Under the pieces are notes generated by a model. That model saw only the letters and a program-made list of their open reading frames with translations, did not search any database and was not told the DNA's origin. Of a DNA stretch of 21,269 bases, positions 1-8,081 are shown one piece after another. Each line of letters begins with the position of its first letter. The first letter of the stretch is position 1. Origin of the DNA: Acidaminococcaceae bacterium. Lineage in GTDB: Bacteria; Bacillota; Negativicutes; Acidaminococcales; Acidaminococcaceae. The stretch lies in NCBI GenBank assembly GCA_022653215.1, contig JALCSJ010000012.1, positions 1-21,269 on the forward strand, written 5' to 3'. The translations under genes were made by a program, and so were the position numbers.

Positions 1-971
1 ATGATTCTCATTATGCTGATCATACAATTATTATTACCGATACATTAGCTGACTTTCCACACCTGCCCTCTTCTATTTCTGCTTGTGACGTAGATTGTGT
101 CTGTGTTGTAGATAATATAGGTGATGCAAGTAAGATTGCTACTAAAGAAGCTCGTATGACCGATAATCCCAGAGAATTGATGATGGCAGAAAATGCTGCC
201 AAGATTATTGCCTCTACTCCCGATTTTAAAGACGGTTTTTCTTTCCAAACAGGAGTCGGCGGTCCTTCTTTAGCTGTTAATCGTTTTATTGAACAATATA
301 TGGTAGAAAAAAACATTACCATGAGTTTTGCCTTAGGCGGTACCAGCAGTTCAGTCTGCCAGCTTATGGATAAGGGTTTGGTAAAGCACATTTGTGATAC
401 TCAGGATTTTGATTTAGGTGCCATTGAACATCTTGGTACTAATCCTAACCATCACGAAACTGATATGAGTCAATATGCTAATCCCGCTAATAAAGGAGCT
501 TTGGTTAATAAACTTGACTTTGTAGTATTAGCTGCTTTAGAGATTGATACCAAATTTAATGTGAATGTTATTACCGGTTCTGATGGCATATTGCGAGGAG
601 CACCCGGCGGACATCCTGATGCAGCTGCCGGCAGTAAATGCTGTATCATTGTTACTCCTCTTACTAGAGGACGTATGGCAACTGTCTGTGAAAACGTAGT
701 AACAGTTACTACTCCCGGAGATTGCGTTGATGTTTTAGTAACAGATTACGGCATTGCCGTCAATCCCCTCCGTCCTGATTTAGTAGAATGTTTGGATAAA
801 GCCGGTATTAAACATGTTTCCATTGAATGGTTGAAAGACAAGGCTTATAGTTTAGTCGGCACTCCGGCTGATTTAAACTGGGAAGACAAGGTAGTTGCCG
901 TAGTAGAAGCAAGAGATGGTACCATCCTTGATGTAGTTAAAAAGATTATTCCTTTACAGCTAACCGAATAA
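1..971 (+). CDS. citF: Citrate lyase alpha subunit (citrate CoA-transferase), 3' part
   Basis: The reading frame is open from base 3 with no stop before 971, so the gene enters from the left edge and about 323 C-terminal residues are seen; the family is about 510 aa. The alpha subunit swaps acetyl for citrate on the acyl-carrier subunit in anaerobic citrate cleavage to acetate and oxaloacetate, in the cytosol. Family hallmarks seen are the GVGGPSLA stretch, LRGAPGGHPDAAAGSK, the TPLTRGR segment, and VDVLVTDYGIAVNPLRPDL near the C-terminus. The ATG at 156 is internal, not a start. citD and citE usually lie just upstream of citF and would be outside the window. No citX or citG follows: the transcript appears to end at the hairpin at 1031-1095, so this is the last gene of its operon. 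The assignment is firm; only the length is uncertain. Confidence 0.93.
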   Translation, partial: DSHYADHTIIITDTLADFPHLPSSISACDVDCVCVVDNIGDASKIATKEARMTDNPRELMMAENAAKIIASTPDFKDGFSFQTGVGGPSLAVNRFIEQYMVEKNITMSFALGGTSSSVCQLMDKGLVKHICDTQDFDLGAIEHLGTNPNHHETDMSQYANPANKGALVNKLDFVVLAALEIDTKFNVNVITGSDGILRGAPGGHPDAAAGSKCCIIVTPLTRGRMATVCENVVTVTTPGDCVDVLVTDYGIAVNPLRPDLVECLDKAGIKHVSIEWLKDKAYSLVGTPADLNWEDKVVAVVEARDGTILDVVKKIIPLQLTE

Positions 972-1030
972 TCCGTTGTTACAAGCATTTCTCACTCTCC
1001 TATATAGTGTTTCAAAATACAAACCTTAGT

Positions 1031-1095
1031 TAAAATAACAAGGGACTATAGCACAATGAAAGCCAATCGTTGTGTTGTAGTCCCTTGTTATTTTA
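1031..1095. terminator. Long bidirectional hairpin between convergent genes (palindrome family copy A)
   Basis: Arms 1031-1059 and 1067-1095 pair over 29 bp around a 7-base loop. The only three non-Watson-Crick positions are G-U wobbles in plus-strand RNA. The outer arms give a T-rich tail on either strand (TTATTTTA on plus). It lies between the ends of citF and the convergent LysR gene, so it fits a bidirectional terminator. The stem core GGGACTATAGCACAATGA recurs in the hairpins at 7918-7962 and 10946-10984. Confidence 0.8.
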
Positions 1096-1117
1096 TTGCC
1101 TGCCGTTTAAAAGCTTG

Positions 1118-1993
1118 TTAAAGCTGTTTTACTGCATACTCTTTAGTAACATATTCAATAAAATCTCTAACAACCTTATTACTTAAGTTTTCCTCCCTAT
1201 AAACCAGCCAAGTATGCCGTTCCAACTGCTTTCCCTTTGCATCCAGCATAGGCTGTCGTACCAATTTAAGATGTTTTATGATTTTTTCCGGTATAAAACC
1301 AAGAAAATATCCGTAACCACTTTCTGCCAATTTCCAGGCAAAATCTATATACTTTACCGACATACCTATTATTTGTTCTGATTTGTAGTTGGCTTCCCAC
1401 CAATTATCCAAAACTTCTTTTGCTCTGTCATTTGAAGGATACATAATACGAGGCAGTTTTGGCAAATCTTTTATATTAATAGGTTCCTTGGAAAAAACAT
1501 AGCCTTTATTCGTTCCCAAAAGCACTTGTTGAACAGGGCCTTCGTAATCGCCTTGAATAAAGCCTAAATCAATATCTTTATCACATACCTTACGGAAAAC
1601 AGCATTGCTGGCCCCATTGTCTACTTCATATGATAAATTATGCTGAGTACCAAAATAAGCAATTAAAATATCGTTAAGATAGGCCAGCTGATAAGAATAG
1701 GAAGAACCAATCGTAATAGATTGTTTTTCATTTTCCCTCAGAGCTTTCATTTCCTGCCTGGTTAGGCACAGAAATTCCATGTATTTTTTTGCTTTCTGGG
1801 CTAACAGTTCCCCTTCTTGGGTAAATTCTACTCCGTGTTTTGTTCTGATTACTAACTGGACATGAAATTCATGTTCAATACTTTGCAGCCTTTTTGTCAG
1901 AGACGGCTGGGTCATATATAATTTATTGGCAACCTTGGTAATATTAGGCAATTTATGCAGTTCAGCGATTATTTCCCAATCTGTATCCTTCAT
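1118..1993 (-). CDS. LysR-family transcriptional regulator
   Basis: The 291-aa product has LysR length and layout. An N-terminal winged helix-turn-helix spans about residues 5-65 (NITKVANKLYMTQPSLTKRL, then FTQEGELLAQKA). An effector-binding domain covers about residues 90-285. The ATG at 1993 is preceded by GAGGAG at proper spacing. The gene has its own near-consensus promoter at 2028-2056, so it need not depend on the fliB-like gene upstream. It converges on citF, which makes citrate genes one possible target, but LysR regulators usually face the genes they control and no LysR box (T-N11-A) was clearly identified. Ligand and targets are unknown. Confidence 0.9.
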   Translation of the reverse strand: MKDTDWEIIAELHKLPNITKVANKLYMTQPSLTKRLQSIEHEFHVQLVIRTKHGVEFTQEGELLAQKAKKYMEFLCLTRQEMKALRENEKQSITIGSSYSYQLAYLNDILIAYFGTQHNLSYEVDNGASNAVFRKVCDKDIDLGFIQGDYEGPVQQVLLGTNKGYVFSKEPINIKDLPKLPRIMYPSNDRAKEVLDNWWEANYKSEQIIGMSVKYIDFAWKLAESGYGYFLGFIPEKIIKHLKLVRQPMLDAKGKQLERHTWLVYREENLSNKVVRDFIEYVTKEYAVKQL

Positions 1994-2027
1994 AATAAGC
2001 TCCTCACATTATTGTCTTCTCTATTAC

Positions 2028-2056
2028 ATTCTATGATTTGTGGATAATCTTGTCAA
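2028..2056 (-). promoter_or_regulatory. Sigma-70-type promoter of the LysR gene
   Basis: On the minus strand TTGACA (2056-2051) and TAGAAT (2033-2028) are separated by exactly 17 bases. The -35 box begins on the base right after the stop codon of the upstream fliB-like gene. Transcription would start around 2021, giving a short leader to the ATG at 1993. Confidence 0.75.
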
Positions 2057-2950
2057 TTAAATGCCGTGATCATGAGATATTCCCAGCAACATATCCACAT
2101 TATCTGTGTCGTATTCAATTTGCCCCGACCAGCGGCGCAATGCCTCCGGAAGGTCGCCTGTTATCAGGCTGTCCAACAGGACAAACTCTGTATTTAGATG
2201 GGCGTATACCACAAGAACCCTAGCCGAAACCTTGGCTGATTTTTCTAATTGACGATAGAGAATATACTGATAAATTTTGTCAAAAAGTGCCCATGGCGCA
2301 GTTGACGTGGCAGATGTTAATTTTGCTCTTACCTCATCCACTCTATTCTGTAAATCCATTATATGAGTTGTCCATTGATCATCAAGAGGTTCTGTTTTCC
2401 CTAGGCAGCTTAAAACCCATTGGACATATTCCTTCTCTATATTTGGTTTAAACCGTAATTCTTCTTTCTTTAATATAATGCCCAACTTTTCCAGCAACTC
2501 CTCAAAAGTGAAAAGCCGGTCTTCTGCCTCGTCAAAACAAAATTGCAAAGGTTCCTTGTTTTCCAGCAGCAGTTCACAAGTGCGCTCACAGCAAAGACCC
2601 ACACCACCCAGTTCTAAGTCCTTGTCTGCCATAACTTCATAAAAGCGTGGATGCAGGGCACAAATATCGCACAAACTGTCTTCTCCTAATTCCGCAACCA
2701 AACGGCATAAACCATCCTTGCGGAGAAAAGGGCACTTGCCCGCCGAATTCTCCTTAATATGGTAGCCCTCTTTATTTTGGCCAATATTTTCTTTCAGCAA
2801 TTTTCCCAGCTCACCGGTCACTTGGAAATAATAATCTGCCGTATCAGCATCTACGTCTATTTCCCAGCTTTCCTTGCAGCAGCTGTGTTGGCAATCCCCG
2901 GCCTTACAGTAAAACCGCGTATAAATTTCCGGTATAATCATTTCCATCAT
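2057..2950 (-). CDS. FliB-family (flagellin lysine-N-methylase-like) cysteine-rich protein
   Basis: The 297-aa product has the FliB pattern: near the N-terminus a C-x4-C-x3-CC cluster (CKAGDCQHSCC) followed by W-x-I-D-V-D, then CPFL-x4-GLC, then LGEDSLCDICALHPRF, and a later GLCCERTC stretch. Characterised FliB proteins in Salmonella methylate flagellin lysines; the cysteine clusters suggest a metal or Fe-S centre. The C-terminal 150 residues are helical-looking and without recognisable motifs. ATG 2950 is chosen because AAGGTGA (2964-2958) lies 7 bases upstream; ATG 2947 is an alternative. No flagellin or other flagellar gene is in the window, so the real substrate is open. Many FliB-like proteins occur away from flagellar loci, and a general protein methylase or Fe-S radical-type enzyme is possible. 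Confidence 0.78.
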   Translation of the reverse strand: MMEMIIPEIYTRFYCKAGDCQHSCCKESWEIDVDADTADYYFQVTGELGKLLKENIGQNKEGYHIKENSAGKCPFLRKDGLCRLVAELGEDSLCDICALHPRFYEVMADKDLELGGVGLCCERTCELLLENKEPLQFCFDEAEDRLFTFEELLEKLGIILKKEELRFKPNIEKEYVQWVLSCLGKTEPLDDQWTTHIMDLQNRVDEVRAKLTSATSTAPWALFDKIYQYILYRQLEKSAKVSARVLVVYAHLNTEFVLLDSLITGDLPEALRRWSGQIEYDTDNVDMLLGISHDHGI

Positions 2951-3042
2951 ATTATCTTCACCTTAATTAATAAATCCTCATATTTTTAGCTTTGTAACAA
3001 ACAGCAGTTTTCCGTCTTTCTATAACCAACACATAATATATT

Positions 3043-3051
3043 ATTATAACA
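3043..3051 (-). promoter_or_regulatory. Extended -10 promoter for the fliB-like gene
   Basis: The minus strand reads TGTTATAAT, a perfect extended -10 (TG-n-TATAAT). No good -35 hexamer lies 16-18 bases upstream, which extended -10 promoters tolerate. The leader to ATG 2950 would be about 85 bases. Confidence 0.55.
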
Positions 3052-3204
3052 TATTATGCTCACAGTAAACGAAGAATACGCCTTACTTGTACATAATGCA
3101 GCCTGCCCCAATTACTCCAACCCCAGCAGTTGAAAGTGCCGAATATTCTTCATAAATATTCTAATTTTTATATACAATTTACAGTAGAAACCAATTATTT
3201 TGCG

Positions 3205-3213
3205 TGTTATACT
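3205..3213 (+). promoter_or_regulatory. Extended -10 promoter for the hybrid kinase gene
   Basis: TGTTATACT (3205-3213) fits TG-n-TATAAT with one mismatch. Transcription would begin near 3220, leaving a 40-base leader before ATG 3260. This also argues against the possible TTG start at 3200, which would lie upstream of the transcript. Confidence 0.5.
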
Positions 3214-3259
3214 TAAAGTGAATTCTTTGTACATTGTACGTTATAAGGATGTGAACATT

Positions 3260-6200
3260 ATGGATAACGCCTTACAACTTCTAAAAAAGTTTTGTCAATA
3301 CGATTTTATAGAGAGGGACTGTGAAAAGGCTCTCTCTCTTTTGAGTGATGATATTTGTTGGTTTGGCACCTCTAACCACGAAGATGTCCATGGCCTAGCT
3401 GAGGCTCGTGCTTACATTACTAAGGCAATTCGGGTTTTTCCTACCGCTTATAGTTATACTACTTACGATGAAGTCTATACCCCCCTTTGCGACAACTCAG
3501 GAGTTGCTTTCTTACGCATTGATTTGACAACCCAAGGAGTTAAAGTCGTCACCCGTATTACTGCTGCCTCTCGTTGGGAAAATGGCAGGGCAAAACTGTG
3601 TACTATGCATTTTTCTGTAGGTGATAGTATGCAAAAAGCTGATGAGTATTTCCCCCTTATTAACGGCAAAGAAAAAATAGCCCAGGAAAAACAAGACCTA
3701 GTTCTTTCTACCATGGCCGGCGGCTTAATAGGATGTTATTTAACACCGGGTTTTCCGTTATACACCGTTAATAGCCGCATGTTGGATTATTTGGGCTATA
3801 AAGATGAAGAAGAATTTTCTCTTGACATAAAAGGACTAATAATAAACAGTGTTCACCCTGCAGACAGGGATTTTGTCACTACCGAAGTAACCCGCCAGGT
3901 CTGTGCCGGTAGTCAATATACTGTGGATTACCGTCTAAGAAAACAAAACGGCAACTATATTTGGGTACATGATATTGGGCGAAAAACAGTGGCAGAAAAT
4001 GGTGCGGCTGTTCTTATTTCCGTTTGCTATGATATTACGGCAGAACATAATAAACAAGTACAACTGGATAATATTATTAATGCTTTACCGGGAGGCGTAG
4101 CCCTTTATCGTTACGTTAATGATGATTTAAAGATAATCTACCAATCCAAAGGCGTGGGAAAGCTTAGCAGTCGCTCAAAGAATGAGTATACTGACCTGAT
4201 TCAAAAGTCTGCCTGGGATTCTATTTATAAAGAAGATTTGCCCCGGGTTAAAGCGGCTTTTAAAAAAGCCGCTGCAGGAGATATGACAGTCTCTTTGGAT
4301 TACCGTGTTCCCGATAAAAACGGCGGAATTGTTTGGATAAATGGCAGTTTTCGCAGAACAGCCATAGAAAACAATATTCCCATTATTCATGCAGTCTTCA
4401 GCGAAATGCCCCAGTTACGGGAATTATTACGTGATATGGTAGAAAATTCCCATGTGGCTATGATTGTAAGTGATATTAAAACAAAAGAATTACTATACGT
4501 TAATAAGGCCGGTTTAGACATTAGACCCGAGAAAAATGCAAAGAGCTATGAAGGTCAGCTCTGCTATGAATACCTCCGTGGCCGAGACAAGCCTTGTCCA
4601 GGCTGCCGTAGTAACAATACCGACCTTTTTGAAAATTATTCCCGGGAAATTTATATTTCGGATATAGGTAAATATTATATCACGCAAGGACGTATTACGA
4701 ATTGGGCCGGCCGTAAAGCTCATATTGAATATCTTATTGATGTTACAGATGACCGGCTGATGGTCCAAAAACTGGCGGTCAGCGAAAAGACCTTGGATGC
4801 TGCCGCTGAAGCCGCAGGTCTTTGGTATTGGCGGTACAATCCTGTTACCGATCAAGTTTATTACAATGAAAGAATTCAAAAAGACTTTAATCTCCCGGCA
4901 ATTGATGAAAAATTCCCCCAATCCTGGCTGGATTGCGGCTTTCTTTTAAAGGATTATTATGATGTTTATCGTCAGGCTACCCAAAAAATAAAAGATGGCG
5001 TTCCTAAAGTTATATTCGAAGCCCAGGTAAAATTTAAGGATGGTGTTACCCATTGGGGTGAATTTCGTTTTACATCATTGCCCAAAGTTGATGGAGAAGA
5101 TAGGCTGGCTGTCTGCACAGCCCGCATGATTGATTTGGAAAAATCCCTGGAGGCCAAATATGAACTGGAACGGCAAAAACCTACCCTAGGAGGAACAGAT
5201 TTATTGTTCCATGCTGTTTTCAACCTGGAAACAGGAAAAACCCAAGAATATGTCTCATCCCAAAACAATCAATCCTTGTTGGCAAAGTATCCTACTATGA
5301 AGCAGGCAATTGCTCATTTCCGCACAACAATTGTAGGAACCGTTTCCCAGCAAGAGCTCTGTGAGCTCAACAAGATTCCAAATCTACGTAATAAATTAGC
5401 TAAAGGTAATACTACTTTTTCAGCAGACTACCGGCGAAAAATGCCTAACGGGAAAATCATTTGGGTACGTAATGTTTTCAGTCTTATATTAGAGCCAAAT
5501 ACTAAGGAGCTGCTGCTCTTTGAATATTGTTATGATATTCATACCCATAAAATGTCGGAAGAAATTCTTCGCCTTACCGGGAAACATGACTATCAACGGA
5601 TTAGCTGTATTGATTTTCGCCGAGGTGTTATAGCCCAATATGGTGAATATGCTGACGTTTCTACTAATCAGGAGATAAGTTATGACCTTTCTCGCTCAGA
5701 ATTTGTTTATAAGCATGTGCCTTGCGACAAACAAGCAGCATTTTTGCAGGCAGGCTCAGCCTCTATTGTCATTCCTCAAGTTACTAAAAACAGACAATAC
5801 GAATTTACTTCTAATTTTTATAGAAAAGATGGTACCCTTGGCGTAATCAGAATACGTTTTATTCCCTATGACGAAAAAAATAAAATTTATATTGCAACCA
5901 GGGAAGACGTTACCGAACTGCTGCGTGAAGAAGAAGTCAAGACTCGCCAGATGGAAGAAGCTCTTGCTGTAGCTCAGGAAGCCAATAATGCGAAATCCGA
6001 CTTTCTGTCTTCTATGAGCCATGATATGCGCACACCCCTCAATGCCATTATAGGTATGTGCGAACTAGGTATTGCGGATATTAAAAATCCACAGCAAGTC
6101 CAGGAAAGTTTAACATCTATTCAGGTTTCCTCTCATTTGCTGCTGTCCCAAATCAATAACATCTTAGATATGAACCGTATTGAAAGCGGTAATTTAGTAA

Positions 6201-7186
6201 TGAAGGATAGGACCTTTTCCCTTATCAGAGAACTGCAAAACGCGGAAACAAGCTTTCGCAATCTAGCTCAGGAACGTGGTCTGACTTTCCAAATGAGCAT
6301 GAATATCACCCATGATATTTGCTCAGGGGATGCAGCTAAATTTCATAGTGCCTTTGACAATATTCTGTCTAATGCTATCAAATATACACCAAAAGGTGGT
6401 TCTGTTAAATATTTGATTACGGAACATGCCTCTAAAAAGCACAATATCGGCAACTATCGTTTTGAAATTACCGATACGGGCATTGGCATGGATGCCGAAA
6501 CCCAGAAACATATATTTGAACCTTTCTATCGTTCTGAAGATACTCTAAACGCTGAAGGCACAGGGTTGGGATTGTCTATCTCCAAAGCTATCATCGACCT
6601 TAAGGGCGGTGTTATTTCCGTTCATAGTATTAAAGGCAAAGGCAGTACCTTTGTTGTCTTTCTGCCCATTCCTCTGGGAAAAACTGACTCTCTTTCTTCT
6701 GTTCAAAAGACTTCATTAAATGCTTTAGATAATTATGATTTGTCTCAGGCTCATATTTTACTCTGTGAGGACCACCCTGTTAATCAAAAAGTAGCAGTCA
6801 AACTGTTGGAACGAGCCGGTGCTACCGTCACTGTAGCTAATGATGGGCAAAAAGGCTTAGATATCTTTTTACATAGTCCGGTCAATACTTTTAATATTAT
6901 TTTAATGGATATCCGAATGCCTAACCTGGATGGTTATCAAGCTACTACTGCTATTAGAACCAGCAAGCATCCTCAGGCTAAGACTATTCCCATTGTAGCC
7001 ATGACCGCCAATGCTTTTGCCGAGGACGTACAAAAAAGTCTCCTGGCCGGTATGAACGACCATCTTGCCAAACCTATAATGCCGAATGTGCTTTACAAAA
7101 CTGTTCTTCATTATATAAGCAATTCCGGGACATACCGAAAAATTAGTGTTTTAGAGAAAGATGTTTTTATGTCACTATGCTGCTAA
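3260..7186 (+). CDS. Soluble multi-PAS hybrid sensor histidine kinase with SnoaL-like N-terminal domain
   Basis: The 1308-aa product starts at ATG 3260, with AAGGA about 10 bases upstream; a TTG at 3200 is in frame but poorly placed. In order it has a SnoaL/NTF2-like domain (about 1-130); PAS-like modules near 147-270, 272-385, 389-500, 512-640, 648-770 and 782-890; a coiled linker; a HisKA domain with SMSHDMRTPLNAI and phospho-acceptor His921; a HATPase with N box (DNILSNAIKYTPKGG), G1 (DTGIGMD) and G2 (GTGLGLSIS); and a receiver (about 1167-1290) with Asp1217 in LMDIRMP and the lysine in LAKP. Several PAS modules end in typical PAC strands such as GNYIWVHDIG. The third carries a C-x2-C pair in KPCPGCR. 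No membrane segment is present, so it should sense a cytosolic signal. There is no Hpt domain and no adjacent separate response regulator, so its output partner is elsewhere. Confidence 0.92.
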   Translation: MDNALQLLKKFCQYDFIERDCEKALSLLSDDICWFGTSNHEDVHGLAEARAYITKAIRVFPTAYSYTTYDEVYTPLCDNSGVAFLRIDLTTQGVKVVTRITAASRWENGRAKLCTMHFSVGDSMQKADEYFPLINGKEKIAQEKQDLVLSTMAGGLIGCYLTPGFPLYTVNSRMLDYLGYKDEEEFSLDIKGLIINSVHPADRDFVTTEVTRQVCAGSQYTVDYRLRKQNGNYIWVHDIGRKTVAENGAAVLISVCYDITAEHNKQVQLDNIINALPGGVALYRYVNDDLKIIYQSKGVGKLSSRSKNEYTDLIQKSAWDSIYKEDLPRVKAAFKKAAAGDMTVSLDYRVPDKNGGIVWINGSFRRTAIENNIPIIHAVFSEMPQLRELLRDMVENSHVAMIVSDIKTKELLYVNKAGLDIRPEKNAKSYEGQLCYEYLRGRDKPCPGCRSNNTDLFENYSREIYISDIGKYYITQGRITNWAGRKAHIEYLIDVTDDRLMVQKLAVSEKTLDAAAEAAGLWYWRYNPVTDQVYYNERIQKDFNLPAIDEKFPQSWLDCGFLLKDYYDVYRQATQKIKDGVPKVIFEAQVKFKDGVTHWGEFRFTSLPKVDGEDRLAVCTARMIDLEKSLEAKYELERQKPTLGGTDLLFHAVFNLETGKTQEYVSSQNNQSLLAKYPTMKQAIAHFRTTIVGTVSQQELCELNKIPNLRNKLAKGNTTFSADYRRKMPNGKIIWVRNVFSLILEPNTKELLLFEYCYDIHTHKMSEEILRLTGKHDYQRISCIDFRRGVIAQYGEYADVSTNQEISYDLSRSEFVYKHVPCDKQAAFLQAGSASIVIPQVTKNRQYEFTSNFYRKDGTLGVIRIRFIPYDEKNKIYIATREDVTELLREEEVKTRQMEEALAVAQEANNAKSDFLSSMSHDMRTPLNAIIGMCELGIADIKNPQQVQESLTSIQVSSHLLLSQINNILDMNRIESGNLVMKDRTFSLIRELQNAETSFRNLAQERGLTFQMSMNITHDICSGDAAKFHSAFDNILSNAIKYTPKGGSVKYLITEHASKKHNIGNYRFEITDTGIGMDAETQKHIFEPFYRSEDTLNAEGTGLGLSISKAIIDLKGGVISVHSIKGKGSTFVVFLPIPLGKTDSLSSVQKTSLNALDNYDLSQAHILLCEDHPVNQKVAVKLLERAGATVTVANDGQKGLDIFLHSPVNTFNIILMDIRMPNLDGYQATTAIRTSKHPQAKTIPIVAMTANAFAEDVQKSLLAGMNDHLAKPIMPNVLYKTVLHYISNSGTYRKISVLEKDVFMSLCC

Positions 7187-7189
7187 AAA

Positions 7190-7198
7190 TGCTATAAT
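7190..7198 (+). promoter_or_regulatory. Extended -10 promoter for the SYLF protein gene
   Basis: TGCTATAAT (7190-7198) is a perfect extended -10, beginning 4 bases after the kinase stop codon. No good -35 hexamer is seen. A leader of about 50 bases leads to the strong ribosome site AAGGGGAGG (7234-7242). Confidence 0.6.
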
Positions 7199-7253
7199 AT
7201 GCTTAAGTAACAGTTTTCTATTTTTATTATTATAAGGGGAGGTTGGTGTTAAT

Positions 7254-7838
7254 ATGAAAGGCAAATTTGGGAAAGTTCTAGTAAGCTTAATGGTTCTGTT
7301 TTCTATGATGAGTGCTACTGCTTTAGCAAAAGAAAGCCTAAACGCAAGAAAAGCGGAAGTTAGAGCTAAAGTGGCATCGACTTTACAATTGCTTTACAAA
7401 AAAGAACCTTTGGCAAAAAAAGCAGTAGAAATGAATGCCGGCTATGCTGTTTTTGTTAACTCCGGTTACAAGTTAGGTCTTATAGGGAGCGGCCATGGTC
7501 GTGGGATGGCTGTCAATAATGATACTAAGCAAGAAGTATTTATGAAAATGCAAGAATATACAGTAGGTCTAGGCTTAGGTGCTAAAGAATACGCTATAGT
7601 CTTTATTTTCTTAAATAATGACGCATATAAAAAATTCACCACCAGTAATTGGAAATGCGGTGCTCAGGCTCAAGCTTCTGCTACAGACGGTGTAGTCGGC
7701 GATGAGTTTAAGAGTGCTACCAAAGTTGATAAATATATTTGGGCTTATGAACTGACAACCAAAGGTTTAACTGCAGAACTGGATCTAAAAGGCACAAACT
7801 ACTACAGAGATAAATCTTTCTACCCTAAAAACAAATAA
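7254..7838 (+). CDS. Exported SYLF (YSC84-like, DUF500) domain protein
   Basis: The 194-aa product begins with a clear Sec signal peptide: basic residues K2, K4 and K7, a hydrophobic core at about 8-22 and an ALA cleavage site after residue 25. The mature part matches the SYLF pattern: AVFVNSGYKLGLIGSGHGRG, then EYTVGLGLGAKEYAIVFIFLN, then GAQAQASA, and a final ELTTKGLTAELDLKGT segment. SYLF domains bind lipids or phosphoinositides in eukaryotes; the bacterial role is poorly known, so surface or lipid binding is inference. The start ATG has AAGGGGAGG 11 bases upstream. Its own promoter and the hairpin that follows suggest a single-gene unit, separate from the kinase gene before it. Confidence 0.82.
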   Translation: MKGKFGKVLVSLMVLFSMMSATALAKESLNARKAEVRAKVASTLQLLYKKEPLAKKAVEMNAGYAVFVNSGYKLGLIGSGHGRGMAVNNDTKQEVFMKMQEYTVGLGLGAKEYAIVFIFLNNDAYKKFTTSNWKCGAQAQASATDGVVGDEFKSATKVDKYIWAYELTTKGLTAELDLKGTNYYRDKSFYPKNK

Positions 7839-7840
7839 AA

Positions 7841-7900
7841 GGATTATAACACAATAAGCAAAATGTCTCTAGAAGCACCGTTAAGAGCACATTTCTAGAG
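7841..7900 (+). repeat. Decayed half-palindrome plus CTCTAGAA inverted repeat
   Basis: Bases 7841-7857 (GGATTATAACACAATAA) resemble one arm of the dispersed palindrome (GGACTGTAACACAATGA) but have no adjacent partner arm. Just after it, 8-bp arms CTCTAGAA (7867-7874) and TTCTAGAG (7893-7900) form a second small inverted repeat. Both lie between the SYLF gene and the complete hairpin at 7918-7962, as if one element had been partly duplicated or invaded. Confidence 0.45.
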
Positions 7901-7917
7901 GGTCTGAGATAATAAAC

Positions 7918-7962
7918 AGGGACTGTAACATAATGACAAAAGGTCATTGTGTTACAGTCCCT
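7918..7962 (+). terminator. Hairpin terminator downstream of the SYLF gene (palindrome family copy B)
   Basis: Arms 7918-7937 and 7943-7962 pair over 20 bp with one A/U-type wobble position (T opposite G) around a 5-base loop. TTGTTATATG follows, which is a moderate T-rich tail. The arm reads AGGGACTGTAACATAATGAC, nearly the same as the copies at 1031-1095 and 10946-10984. It would end SYLF transcription before the aldolase operon promoter. Confidence 0.7.
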
Positions 7963-8012
7963 TTGTTATATGTCATAGTAATAACAAAATTGTTAGCTAA
8001 ACTAAACAAACG

Positions 8013-8021
8013 TGGTATAAT
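8013..8021 (+). promoter_or_regulatory. Extended -10 promoter of the aldolase/kinase operon
   Basis: TGGTATAAT (8013-8021) is a perfect extended -10. Upstream, TTGTTA (7990-7995) is 20 bases away, too far for a good -35; TTAGCT (7993-7998) has 17-base spacing but matches weakly. The leader to ATG 8082 is about 55 bases. Confidence 0.6.
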
Positions 8022-8081
8022 AAGAATAAATAGAAAATTCAAATATTAACTAAATTGCGGCTCAATAAGGAGGCGTGTTTT

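Larger units (their letters stand above)
2951..3259. other. Divergent intergenic region with two promoters
   Basis: This 309-base gap separates the divergent fliB-like and histidine kinase genes. It holds an extended -10 site for each direction (3043-3051 minus, 3205-3213 plus). An AT-rich imperfect inverted repeat lies at about 3031-3058, with CATAATAT and ATATTATG arms, and overlaps the minus promoter, so it could be an operator. I see no additional gene, tRNA or riboswitch in it. Confidence 0.55.

Noticed and set aside
3200..3259. TTG start at 3200 for the hybrid kinase, adding 20 residues
   Set aside because: The extended -10 at 3205-3213 lies inside it and there is no ribosome site; ATG 3260 has AAGGA at good spacing.
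8055..8081. TTG start at 8055 for the aldolase
   Set aside because: AAGGAGG at 8067-8073 points to ATG 8082 and lies within the extra stretch.
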